DNA from: Lachnospiraceae bacterium
GTDB lineage: Bacteria > Bacillota > Clostridia > Lachnospirales > Lachnospiraceae
DNA: 26,368 nucleotides
Direction of reading: 5' to 3'
Assembly (NCBI GenBank): GCA_900751995.1
Contig: CAADTP010000077.1
Span: 1-26,368, forward strand
Shown here: in pieces, positions 14,838 to 23,111 of the stretch
Numbering within the stretch: position 1 is the first letter of the stretch
Layout: each line of letters starts with the position of its first letter
Notes under the pieces: model-generated
What the model was told of the DNA's origin: nothing
The model's input: the letters and a program-made list of their open reading frames with translations, nothing else
The model's database searches: none
Translations under genes and position numbers: made by a program

Positions 14838-15245
14838 TTATTTCTGTTTTTCGATTGTATGAAGATCCTCTTTGATCTGAGAGCTGGAAATCTCAGGCGT
14901 ACGCGGCAGATAAACAACCTCACAGCCCTCTTCCTTAAGAAAATCAAACTTTCCTTCCCAGTCATCTCCCATGACAAACGTATCTACATGATATTCTTTT
15001 ACATCGGAACGCTTCTGCTCCCAGTTTTCTTCCGGAATCACAAGATCCACATATCGAATTGCCTCCAGAAGCTGTTTTCGTTTTTCGTAGGAAAAATAAC
15101 ATTTCTTCTGCTTTTCGTTCCAGTTGAACTCATCTGTAGAAAGGCCAACGATCAGATAATCTCCAAGCTGTCTGGCACGACGCAGAAGATTAATATGTCC
15201 ATAATGAAGCAGATCAAACGTTCCGTATGTGATTACTCGTCTCAT
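14838..15245 (-). CDS. tagD: Glycerol-3-phosphate cytidylyltransferase
   Basis: A 135-residue cytidylyltransferase, the usual size, that makes CDP-glycerol from CTP and glycerol 3-phosphate for poly(glycerol phosphate) teichoic acids or glycerol-phosphate decoration of glycans. ITYGTFDLLHYGHINLL has the HxGH motif at 14-17 and RTPEISSSQIK (115-125) is the matching nucleotide-binding segment. GAGAGGAAT lies before ATG 15245. It is 33 bases after the SGNH-like gene and likely shares its promoter. No CDP-glycerol glycerophosphotransferase (TagB/TagF) is in the window, so the acceptor is unknown. Confidence 0.93.
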   Translation of the reverse strand: MRRVITYGTFDLLHYGHINLLRRARQLGDYLIVGLSTDEFNWNEKQKKCYFSYEKRKQLLEAIRYVDLVIPEENWEQKRSDVKEYHVDTFVMGDDWEGKFDFLKEEGCEVVYLPRTPEISSSQIKEDLHTIEKQK

Positions 15246-15278
15246 GTTATAAGATTCCTCTCTGATTTCAATGATAGA

Positions 15279-16670
15279 TCAGGAATTTAATTTCCTGATA
15301 CAATAGTCATAAATACGAAGAGTTGTTTCCGTTGAATAATGAAGTCCGTCATTCACACCTGTATTAAACCGGTTGCTGATCCATCCATATTTCTGCAGAT
15401 TTGTACAGGTATTAATGTAAGTGAAAGAACGTTTGCTGCCATTACACAACTTCTGATAGATTGTCTTATTAAAAGAAGCAATCTGTGCTTCTGTCCGCAC
15501 ATATCCTGCATTTGCTCTGATCACAGCACTGTTTACCGGATTCACTGACAGATAATACATCTCACAGTTATAGTTCTTCTTCAGATTAGTTGCCACGGCT
15601 TTCATGTAGCTCACATATCCGTTAATATTCTGCAGATCATTGACTCCAAGATTTATGATTACTGCTTTCCTGGTATTTCTGGACTGTCTGGCCAGTTTAC
15701 GTACCAGTTCTCTGTATCCTGTTTCTTTGAACCAGGTGAGTCCCTGACCGGTTTCGCATACAAAATCTACATTTGAAGGAGCAGAATTTCCCAGAGCCCT
15801 CTCCATAAAAACAGTTCTTGAGTCGCCTACAAAATAAACCATCTCATGTTTCGTTGGTTTTCTGATAGAGGACGGTGCCCGATCCTGTTTCACGGAAAAT
15901 ATAACCATATAATAATTTCCTGTTTTGGTAGGAATCTTATCTCCTGCCTTATATTCAGGATCTGTTGTCTTTCCTTTCGTACGTGACCAGCCCAGACACA
16001 TATTCGCACTGTTAAGGTTCACTGCCGGGAAAGTTGCATTTCCGGAACTGGTATCCATAACCTTCCACATCGTTCCATCATATTTACGCAGATTAACCCC
16101 GGAGATTTTCTTTCCGACAATATAAAATTTCATATTGCCGCTTACACGTATGTTATCTCCCTCTTTTATGACTTTCTTTCCATTCACGGATGTACTCCAG
16201 CCGAGGAATTTATATCCGACTGCATTTGGATACAAAGGTGCTGACAGTATCTGCCCCTTATATGCCTGTTCCCGAAGACTGACATACTCCTTGTTTCCAT
16301 TCATGGTATAATACCGTACTGTATAAAGCTTATAATAACGCAGACAGAACTTTGTGTTTTTGGTGATCTTAACGCGTCTTCCAACAGAATACTTCAATTC
16401 TTTGTTTCCGTTCTTCTCCACCCACACGCATTTATAACCAGAACGTGTTACCTTAGGAAGTTCTATATAACTTCCCTTGTCTACGGTTTTGGCCCATTTA
16501 CGGAACGTATCATTGGAAACTACACCATTGGAATTTGCAAAGACAACCTTGCATTTCTTCGTGTTAGCAGCCTCGACTGACATCGGTCTGCTGCCTGCCA
16601 GAAACAGAATTCCGAACAACAACGTTAAAAAAACAATTCCTTTCCACCTGTTCATCGTGGCTTTTCTCAT
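15279..16670 (-). CDS. Secreted SGNH-hydrolase-like protein with N-terminal beta repeats
   Basis: A 463-residue exported protein. A signal peptide (about 10-34, WKGIVFLTLLFGILFLAG, cut after VEAA) is followed by three stretches resembling Listeria-Bacteroides (InlB B-type) beta repeats: around 40-110, 115-185 (GYKFLGWSTSVNGKKVIKEGD) and 195-258 (MCLGWSRTKGK). The C-terminal third is SGNH/GDSL-like: FVGDSRT (Ser284), LGVNDL (342-346) and DGLHYS (Asp441, His444), fitting the Ser-His-Asp esterase triad. Such proteins often remove or transfer acyl groups on surface glycans; that role here is inferred. AAGGAG lies 7 bases before ATG 16670, and a good promoter lies at 16734-16762. No sortase motif or wall-binding repeat is seen. 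Confidence 0.8.
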   Translation of the reverse strand: MRKATMNRWKGIVFLTLLFGILFLAGSRPMSVEAANTKKCKVVFANSNGVVSNDTFRKWAKTVDKGSYIELPKVTRSGYKCVWVEKNGNKELKYSVGRRVKITKNTKFCLRYYKLYTVRYYTMNGNKEYVSLREQAYKGQILSAPLYPNAVGYKFLGWSTSVNGKKVIKEGDNIRVSGNMKFYIVGKKISGVNLRKYDGTMWKVMDTSSGNATFPAVNLNSANMCLGWSRTKGKTTDPEYKAGDKIPTKTGNYYMVIFSVKQDRAPSSIRKPTKHEMVYFVGDSRTVFMERALGNSAPSNVDFVCETGQGLTWFKETGYRELVRKLARQSRNTRKAVIINLGVNDLQNINGYVSYMKAVATNLKKNYNCEMYYLSVNPVNSAVIRANAGYVRTEAQIASFNKTIYQKLCNGSKRSFTYINTCTNLQKYGWISNRFNTGVNDGLHYSTETTLRIYDYCIRKLNS

Positions 16671-16733
16671 AAAAAAACTCCTTACTTATGTTTCATCCAT
16701 AAAAATCATAGTCTTCCTTTATTTACGAGTTTT

Positions 16734-16762
16734 ACTATAACAGCTTTCCGGAATGGTTGCAA
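16734..16762 (-). promoter_or_regulatory. Sigma-A promoter of the SGNH-tagD unit
   Basis: On the minus strand TTGCAA (16757-16762) and TATAGT (16734-16739) are separated by 17 bases, about 64 bases before the start codon. It indicates that the SGNH-tagD pair has its own start rather than relying only on the glycosyltransferase genes upstream. Confidence 0.7.
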
Positions 16763-16801
16763 TATAATTTTCATTAGAATTTCATATTTTTGTCACATTT
16801 T

Positions 16802-16818
16802 ATTACTGTTCACTCCAT
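16802..16818. repeat. Solo copy of the GTTACTGTTCACTCC repeat after glf
   Basis: ATTACTGTTCACTCC sits 14 bases past the glf stop and matches the motif at 7039 and 12054 with one or two changes. No matching inverted arm is evident nearby, so this may be a decayed or half copy. Confidence 0.5.
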
Positions 16819-16831
16819 TGCCGTAAGCTAA

Positions 16832-17953
16832 TCAGAGTTCGTTCTCACACATCGCAAGTGCAGAGGCAATCACCGCATCCATATCATAATATTTGTATTC
16901 GCCCAGACGACCGCCAAAGATTACCTTCTCTTCCTTCGCAGCAAGACCTCTGTATTTCTCATACAATGTTCCGTTTTTCTCGTCATTTACCGGATAATAC
17001 GGTTCATCTCCCGGTTTCCATTCAGAACTGTACTCCCGGCTGATCACTGTTTTAGGGATATCCTGTCCCTCATCATCCTTGCCGAATTCAAACCATTTAT
17101 GTTCAATGATCCTGGTCCACGGAGTTTCTGCATCCGTGTAATTGACTGCTGCATTTCCCTGGAAATTCGGTGTATCAAGAAGTTCTGTCTCAAATCGTAC
17201 AGAACGGTATTCCAGATATCCCATCTGATAGTCAAAGTATGCATCGATCGGTCCTGTGTAAACCACCTTATCGGCAAGTGCATCCCACTCATCCTTTTTC
17301 TCAAGATAGTCTTCCTCCAGACGGACTTCAATGCCCTCCAGCATATTCGCAACCATCTTCGTATATCCACCCATCGGAATTCCCTGATACAATGCATTAA
17401 AATAATTGTTATCAAAGGTCAGACGTACCGGCAGTCTCTTGATGATAAAAGCCGGAAGCTCCTGACAGCTTCTTCCCCACTGCTTCTCTGTATATCCTTT
17501 GATCAGTTTTTCGAAGATATCTCTTCCCACAAGGGAAACAGCCTGTTCTTCGAGATTCTTTGGCTCTGTGATACCTGCTTCACGCTTCTGCTCTTCAATC
17601 TTGGCAGCTGCCTCCTGTGGTGTCACCACACCCCACATTTTATTGAAAGTATACATATTAAACGGAAGGGAATACAACTCTCCATGATAATTTGCTACCG
17701 GGCTGTTTGTAAAACGATTAAACTCCGCAAACTGTGTGATATAATCCCATACTTTTTTGTTGTTGGTATGAAAGATATGTGCACCATATTTATGCACATG
17801 AATCTTCTCCATGTCTTCTGTATATACATTTCCGGCAATGTTTGGACGCTTGTCGATAACAAGTACTGATCTGCCTGCTTTTTTCGCTTCATGCGCAAAT
17901 ACAGCGCCATAAAGACCTGCTCCTACTACCAGATAATCGTAATGTTTGTTCAT
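16832..17953 (-). CDS. glf: UDP-galactopyranose mutase
   Basis: A 373-residue FAD enzyme that interconverts UDP-galactopyranose and UDP-galactofuranose, supplying galactofuranose for surface polysaccharides. YLVVGAGLYGAVFA (residues 7-20) is the dinucleotide-binding site; HKYGAHIFHTNNKKVWDYI, YTEKQWG and the C-terminal GRLGEYKYYDMDAVIASAL are family signatures, with the conserved Arg in GGRLGEY. Start at ATG 17953: AGGAGG lies 7 bases upstream, and the open frame before it (to 18019) has no family similarity. It follows the double glycosyltransferase gene by 86 bases, so one of the neighbouring transferases probably uses UDP-Galf. Confidence 0.96.
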   Translation of the reverse strand: MNKHYDYLVVGAGLYGAVFAHEAKKAGRSVLVIDKRPNIAGNVYTEDMEKIHVHKYGAHIFHTNNKKVWDYITQFAEFNRFTNSPVANYHGELYSLPFNMYTFNKMWGVVTPQEAAAKIEEQKREAGITEPKNLEEQAVSLVGRDIFEKLIKGYTEKQWGRSCQELPAFIIKRLPVRLTFDNNYFNALYQGIPMGGYTKMVANMLEGIEVRLEEDYLEKKDEWDALADKVVYTGPIDAYFDYQMGYLEYRSVRFETELLDTPNFQGNAAVNYTDAETPWTRIIEHKWFEFGKDDEGQDIPKTVISREYSSEWKPGDEPYYPVNDEKNGTLYEKYRGLAAKEEKVIFGGRLGEYKYYDMDAVIASALAMCENEL

Positions 17954-18039
17954 GAAACCAATCCTCCTGTGAAATTTATAATGCAGACACCTTTTGCATC
18001 TGCATATTACATCTGCCATCTCCTGAATACGAAAAATAA

Positions 18040-20175
18040 TTATTTCTTATTCTTCTTTAATCTGATCTTAACCTGTCTTGGAAGATACATAATTGCCTTT
18101 CCTACCTTCCAGGTTGTTGAACTTTCCAGTTCTTCTACACGCTTTTTCATTTTAACATTTGTATTTGAACAATATGTCATATAGAAAACTTCCGGGTCTG
18201 CGAGGAGCAAGTCCAGTTTTTCTCTGTCTGCCTTCGTAAAAATATCTCTGTCGAGTTCACCGATTTTCTCAGCCTCTGTCAGTTCATCACAGATATCCTG
18301 CACGTACTGTTTTTTGAAACGAACATTGATTCTGTTTAATGTGAAGATATAGTTCTGGAATTTCTTTAATGTATAATGGTATTTGAATCTGTCCCACAAT
18401 TCAGGATCTTTGCTCAGAATTCCCTTAATATATTTGTATTCCTCATTCATACAATATACCTTTTCCGGACTGTTTACGGAGGAATTCGGGTTGTCTCTTC
18501 GATTCATATAATACGGCTTGTCCAGGATCATAGCTCTTGAAGCAAAGCAGAATGTCTGGATCCAGAAGCCATTATCCTGGAAAGAAGCTCCTGGTGTCTC
18601 ATGATGACGGATATTGTATTTTCGCAGGAAATCATTTTTGTAGATACCACTCCATGTATTCATGACATAACGAAGAGCTTCCGGTGTATTGCTTGGATTA
18701 AATACAACATTATAATCCTCTTTTGTTCCTGTCAGATGATTGTACACAAGTTCCATATTTCCATTTGGAGCTGTCTTGAAACGGAAGAAATCTGCCTTTA
18801 CAAAATCAAGCTCATATTCTTTTGCTTTAAGATACAGATCTTCATACATATCAAGCGGAACATAATCATCCGGCTCGACAATACCTACATATTCACCGGT
18901 TGCACGTTCCAGACCAATGTTCATTCCAATCCCATAACCTTCATTTTTCTTGTCAACAACAATGATACGCGAATCATTGTCTGCATATCTGCTGAGAATC
19001 TCCATGGAACTGTCTGTTGAACCATCGTTGATGCAGATGATCTCAATATCTTCCAGAGTCTGTCTTACTATGCTTTCCATGCATTCTTCAAGGTAATCTT
19101 CCACATTGTATATAGGCACGATAATAGAAACTTTAGGATTTTCTGTTTTTACAAGGAATTTCTTCTGTAAATATTTTCTCTTTTCCGGTTTGGAACCATT
19201 CTTAATCTCAAATTCTTCAAAACTGTTCATACAAATCTCCTGATATTTTTTATATATTTTTTCATCGTAAAAATAACTTTTTTCTTTACCTTTAATTCCA
19301 AGCTTCTCAAAACCAGTTTCTTTCAGTTCATTATATAATAATTCTCTGGCCTCTGGATCTTTGATGGAAGCCAGATTATATACGCATCCGGATGCAGCCT
19401 TGTTCACAAAACTTCGTTCTACCTCCGCATACATTCCATGCTCTTCAAGGAACTGACGCACTGCATAAAATGCCTTAAGGAAATCCAGTGGAAATCTGTA
19501 ATTTGTAGACTGACAGTTGTTTTTGATTCCTATACGATAATATACCAGTTTTTTCTCGAGAAGCGTAATTCTCTCTGCCAGCATCATACAGGATGCAACA
19601 AAGAACAGATCATTCGTTCTGAAAATTTCCTGGAATTTGATTCCATTCCGTTTTACCAGATTATGACTGATAAGTTTGTTCCATGCCCAGTTCTGAAAGG
19701 AATCAAGAATATGCTCCGGCATATCTTTGTAAGAAAAAACCTCCTTGCGGGGAGCATTTTCTTTCCGGAAAGATCCCTTGTCAAAATATGTCTCATGCGT
19801 TGTATCATTATAACGCATAATCTGATATATGCAGATTTCTGCCCTTGTTTCCTGACACCTTCTGTAACTCTCCTCGAGAAGTCCTGACGCAAAGAAATCA
19901 TCCGAATCAAGAAATGAAAGATACTCTCCGGTCGCAATTGCCAGCCCCTTATTTCTTGCTGCGCCTGCTCCCATATTGTGCTGTGTAAGCACCTTGACTC
20001 TGCTGTCCGCTTTCTCATATTCATGCAGGATTTCCAGAGATCCATCCGTCGACCCGTCATCTACACAGATAAGTTCCAGATCTCGAAGTGTCTGATTCAG
20101 AATGCTGTCTATACATTCCCGAAGATATTTCTCTACATTGTATACCGGAATGATCACCGATACTTTTACTGCCAT
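18040..20175 (-). CDS. Glycosyltransferase with two family 2 (GT-A) domains
   Basis: A 711-residue cytosolic protein. The first GT2 domain begins VSVIIPVYNVEKYL (residues 5-18), with VDDGSTDGS and the metal-binding DSDD at 90-93; the second begins VSIIVPIYNVEDYL near 348, with INDGSTDSS and EPDD (434-437) in place of DxD. Both belong to the broad polysaccharide/teichoic acid GT2 group. The C-terminus is basic (VRLKKNKK-like) after a short coiled stretch, suggesting membrane contact. Domain one resembles the whole neighbouring protein at 20267-21406 (shared AWNKL/PWNKL, NDLFF/NDVYF, YNLAS/YNLCS), pointing to duplication. ATG 20175 is favoured by GGAGGAAGG just upstream. Donor and acceptor sugars cannot be read from the sequence. 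Confidence 0.9.
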   Translation of the reverse strand: MAVKVSVIIPVYNVEKYLRECIDSILNQTLRDLELICVDDGSTDGSLEILHEYEKADSRVKVLTQHNMGAGAARNKGLAIATGEYLSFLDSDDFFASGLLEESYRRCQETRAEICIYQIMRYNDTTHETYFDKGSFRKENAPRKEVFSYKDMPEHILDSFQNWAWNKLISHNLVKRNGIKFQEIFRTNDLFFVASCMMLAERITLLEKKLVYYRIGIKNNCQSTNYRFPLDFLKAFYAVRQFLEEHGMYAEVERSFVNKAASGCVYNLASIKDPEARELLYNELKETGFEKLGIKGKEKSYFYDEKIYKKYQEICMNSFEEFEIKNGSKPEKRKYLQKKFLVKTENPKVSIIVPIYNVEDYLEECMESIVRQTLEDIEIICINDGSTDSSMEILSRYADNDSRIIVVDKKNEGYGIGMNIGLERATGEYVGIVEPDDYVPLDMYEDLYLKAKEYELDFVKADFFRFKTAPNGNMELVYNHLTGTKEDYNVVFNPSNTPEALRYVMNTWSGIYKNDFLRKYNIRHHETPGASFQDNGFWIQTFCFASRAMILDKPYYMNRRDNPNSSVNSPEKVYCMNEEYKYIKGILSKDPELWDRFKYHYTLKKFQNYIFTLNRINVRFKKQYVQDICDELTEAEKIGELDRDIFTKADREKLDLLLADPEVFYMTYCSNTNVKMKKRVEELESSTTWKVGKAIMYLPRQVKIRLKKNKK

Positions 20176-20208
20176 TTTCCTTCCTCCAAACATTCATTTT
20201 CTACAATC

Positions 20209-20259
20209 TCTGTTCTCAGTCTCACCATGATATCACATTATATTTATTTTGAGAACAGA
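20209..20259 (-). other. Exact 10-bp inverted repeat between two glycosyltransferase genes
   Basis: TCTGTTCTCA (20209-20218) and TGAGAACAGA (20250-20259) are perfect complements with 31 A/T-rich bases between. It occupies most of the 91-base gap between the glycosyltransferase genes. There is no T-run, so it is not a classic terminator; a two-site operator or an mRNA-stabilising hairpin are alternatives. Confidence 0.55.
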
Positions 20260-20266
20260 AGCATTC

Positions 20267-21406
20267 TTATCGTCCGAATTTTCTCATCACTTTATGTGCC
20301 AGTGAGGATAGTCTTTCTTTCGGATTTTTATTTTTATTTTCTTTTTCAGCGTTTTTGGCTCTGGCTACCCAGTATGATTTTTCCTGTTTTAGTTTCTGAA
20401 CCTCCAGAAACAGATATTCTCCTGCTGTGCATTGCATCATATTCCGATAGATTTCGTATTTTTTGCTGTTATAGGAGTAGCACTCTTCTTCTTTGAAATC
20501 TGTCAGATCAAACTCCTCAAAAAATTCCTGCTTCATCCGTTCATACACCTTGCAAAAGGCTTCCCCTGATTTCAGGGAGCACAAATTATAGATTCCGACA
20601 CCAAACGCAAGGTTCCGAAAGCTGCTTCGCAGTTCTTCGTAAATCTGCAGTTCTTCGAATTTAAGCTTCAATGCCTTTAATGCCTCATACCAGTCCCAGG
20701 GACTTTTGACATTATTTGCCTGAAGACTGCTCCCCGACTGCCGATAATTTACAAACACCTCCTGCACGACTGTAATCTTTTCTGCAAGTGCCAATGCCAT
20801 AAAGATAAAATAAACATCATTGCTTCTATGCAGCGGCATAAACTGAAGCTGATATTCATCGATCAGACTCTTCCTGATCAGTTTATTCCACGGACATCCT
20901 GTGGTGATATTCAAAATGTAAGGAAAACTTCTGCCCTTAAACGGAATACTTTCCGGAAGATAATCTTTCTGGATAATGTAATCAATCTCTTTATATACCT
21001 TTGTTCTCTCATTATAAAGTCTGGCATCAAAGAGACAAATATCTGCCTGATCTTCTTCAGCCTTTTCAAAGGTCTTCTTCAGCATATCTCTCTCAAAAAA
21101 ATCATCTCCGTCAAGGAACAGACAATATTTCCCCTCTGCCCGCTTAATTCCCTCGTTGCGCATAACTCCCGCCAGGCCACAATGCGGCATCTCTATCAGT
21201 CTGATCCTCGGATCTGTCTTCATATGTTCCCGGATTCTGTCGACTGTGTGATCCAGCGAACCATCATCTACACAGATTACTTCAAAATTGTCAAAGCTCT
21301 GTGCCTGAAGACTGTCCAGACACTGATCAATATATTTTTCGACATTATAAACAGGAATAATAACGGAAATATCTCGTTTATTATCCCTTTCCTCCTCGTC
21401 CTTCAT
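20267..21406 (-). CDS. Glycosyltransferase family 2
   Basis: A 379-residue GT2 protein: ISVIIPVYNVEKYI (13-26), CVDDGSLDHT, and the metal-binding LDGDD (98-102). The later part (PWNKLIRKSL, HRSNDVYFIFMALALAEKI) is shared with the first half of the double-domain protein encoded next. The C-terminus is highly charged (KNAEKENKNKNPKERL) and ends in a basic helix. ATG 21406 is chosen because AAGGAG lies 6 bases upstream; the longer frame to 21466 runs through the promoter. It heads the minus-strand unit leading to the double transferase and glf, and is divergent from the transferase at 21587. Sugar specificity unknown. Confidence 0.9.
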   Translation of the reverse strand: MKDEEERDNKRDISVIIPVYNVEKYIDQCLDSLQAQSFDNFEVICVDDGSLDHTVDRIREHMKTDPRIRLIEMPHCGLAGVMRNEGIKRAEGKYCLFLDGDDFFERDMLKKTFEKAEEDQADICLFDARLYNERTKVYKEIDYIIQKDYLPESIPFKGRSFPYILNITTGCPWNKLIRKSLIDEYQLQFMPLHRSNDVYFIFMALALAEKITVVQEVFVNYRQSGSSLQANNVKSPWDWYEALKALKLKFEELQIYEELRSSFRNLAFGVGIYNLCSLKSGEAFCKVYERMKQEFFEEFDLTDFKEEECYSYNSKKYEIYRNMMQCTAGEYLFLEVQKLKQEKSYWVARAKNAEKENKNKNPKERLSSLAHKVMRKFGR

Positions 21407-21443
21407 AGATCTCTCCTTGCTTTTTCTATATATAGGTGTATAT

Positions 21444-21473
21444 AGTATAACATAGACTGTATACATTTTACAA
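21444..21473 (-). promoter_or_regulatory. Probable promoter of the glycosyltransferase-glf unit
   Basis: On the minus strand TTGTAA (21468-21473) and TATACT (21444-21449) with an 18-base spacer, 38 bases or so before the start codon at 21406. The 180-base divergent region is A/T-rich and also must hold the promoter of the plus-strand transferase, for which I see only weak matches (TATGAT at 21548). Confidence 0.6.
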
Positions 21474-21586
21474 TTTATTTATGAATCTCTGAACAATATT
21501 AAATATCTTTTATGTTTTTATAATTTTCCGGTTCATTTCAACATTTTATGATATGATACAGATATCTTAAACGAGGAGATCGTATT

Positions 21587-23056
21587 ATGAACCATAAATC
21601 TGAAACATATTCTTTTAAATTTTCTGTCATCACCGCTGTATATAATGTGGCTTCCTATCTGTCTGAAGCCATCGAAAGCATCCTCTGTCAGGATATTGGT
21701 TTTAAGGATTCTGTTGAATTAATTCTTGTTGATGACGGATCCACTGATTCTTCCGGTAAAATCTGCGATCACTATCAGACTTTATACCCGGATAATATCA
21801 AAGTACTGCACAAGCCAAACGGAGGGGCCGCCTCTGCCAGAAACGCTGGAATTGCCCTTGCATCCGGAAGGTACCTGAATTTTCTGGATGGAGATGATAA
21901 ACTTTCTCCCTGCACCCTGTCTGCAGTATATCACTTTTTTTCCACAGTCGATGATCAGATCAGCCTTGTATCTGTTCCTATCCAATTTTTTGAAAAAAAA
22001 GAAACTGCTCATCGGCTGAATTACAAATACAAAGACGGCAAAAACCAGATCATAAATCTGAATACCCAGTATTCTTATGTACAGATGTCTATTGCCTCTT
22101 CTTTTATAAAACGCGAAGTACTTAATGAACATTCCTTCGACACTTCACTTCGCTATGCAGAAGATGCGAAGGTAATCATGCAGCTTCTTCTGGAACACCC
22201 ATACTATGGAATCGTTCCTTCCGGCTGCTATTATTATCGTTTCCGAAACACACAGAATTCTGCCCTGAACGGAACAAAACTGCACAAAGAATGGTATCTG
22301 GACTGCCTGAAAGACTATCTTCTGTGGGCTCTTCAGACTGCCAGACAGAAATATGGTTCGATTCCGCTTTTTGTACAATATAATGTCATGTATGATCTTC
22401 AGAGTCGTTTTGGTGTGCCTGAAATACCTGCATCCATCCTGTCACCAGATGAACATGAAGAATTCCGAACGCTTCTGAGAGAAATTCTCCGATCCATTGA
22501 TGATAAGATCATTCTACAGCAGAGAAATCTTTCCCGCGAACAGAAAGATTATATTATATCCCTCAAACACGGCAAAGGCAGCCTGAAACACTGTAGCAAC
22601 GATATTTTTTTCCAGTATGACTGTTTAAAGCTTTATCCTGCCTCCTCCTACCTTCTGAAATTATTTCATGCTGAAATTTCAGACAACAATTTAAAACTTA
22701 CAGGTGCTGTAAAATTCAACAGAAGATTTCCAAATCCTTCTGCACTTTATGTCCGGCTGCACGGTTTACTGAAGACTCATACTTTTCCCTGTGACTGGTC
22801 TGCAGATACATCTTCTGATTTTATCTTTGACGGGACTCTTCTGTCTCAGTTCCTGAACTTCGAAGTCAGAATTCCTCTGCGGCTGCTCCGCAGACAAACC
22901 CGCTTACAGTTCTGTATGACATGTGATGAGCATTCCGTAATATTTAAAAATCTCCGCGACGAGCCAGGATTCCCGGATATATTGTCCTCCTCCAAAAACT
23001 CCTATCAATTTTGTGTTGACTCCGATTCATTATTTTTAAAGAGGCAACAAATATAA
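21587..23056 (+). CDS. Glycosyltransferase family 2, polymer-type
   Basis: A 489-residue GT2 protein, the only one in this cluster on the plus strand. FSVITAVYNVASYL (12-25), LVDDGSTDSSG, GGAASARNAG and LDGDD (100-104) define the GT-A domain, and YAEDAKVIMQLL (about 194-205) is the usual acceptor-side acidic motif. About 200 further residues (from 290) form a region rich in aromatic and charged residues that may be beta-structured, as in large wall teichoic acid or capsule transferases; I cannot name its fold. GAGGAG lies 8 bases before ATG 21587. The gene is monocistronic, ended by a bidirectional terminator at 23067-23111. Confidence 0.88.
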   Translation: MNHKSETYSFKFSVITAVYNVASYLSEAIESILCQDIGFKDSVELILVDDGSTDSSGKICDHYQTLYPDNIKVLHKPNGGAASARNAGIALASGRYLNFLDGDDKLSPCTLSAVYHFFSTVDDQISLVSVPIQFFEKKETAHRLNYKYKDGKNQIINLNTQYSYVQMSIASSFIKREVLNEHSFDTSLRYAEDAKVIMQLLLEHPYYGIVPSGCYYYRFRNTQNSALNGTKLHKEWYLDCLKDYLLWALQTARQKYGSIPLFVQYNVMYDLQSRFGVPEIPASILSPDEHEEFRTLLREILRSIDDKIILQQRNLSREQKDYIISLKHGKGSLKHCSNDIFFQYDCLKLYPASSYLLKLFHAEISDNNLKLTGAVKFNRRFPNPSALYVRLHGLLKTHTFPCDWSADTSSDFIFDGTLLSQFLNFEVRIPLRLLRRQTRLQFCMTCDEHSVIFKNLRDEPGFPDILSSSKNSYQFCVDSDSLFLKRQQI

Positions 23057-23061
23057 ATTTA

Positions 23062-23111
23062 AAAAGTCCTGCAATCTGCCAAGATTAATTCTGGAGATTG
23101 CAGGATTTTTT
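23062..23111. terminator. Bidirectional intrinsic terminator
   Basis: TCCTGCAATCT (23067-23077) and AGATTGCAGGA (23095-23105) form a perfect 11-bp stem, with TTTTTT after it on the plus strand (23106-23111) and TTTTT after it on the minus strand (23062-23066). It closes both the plus-strand transferase and the minus-strand acyltransferase genes. Confidence 0.92.
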
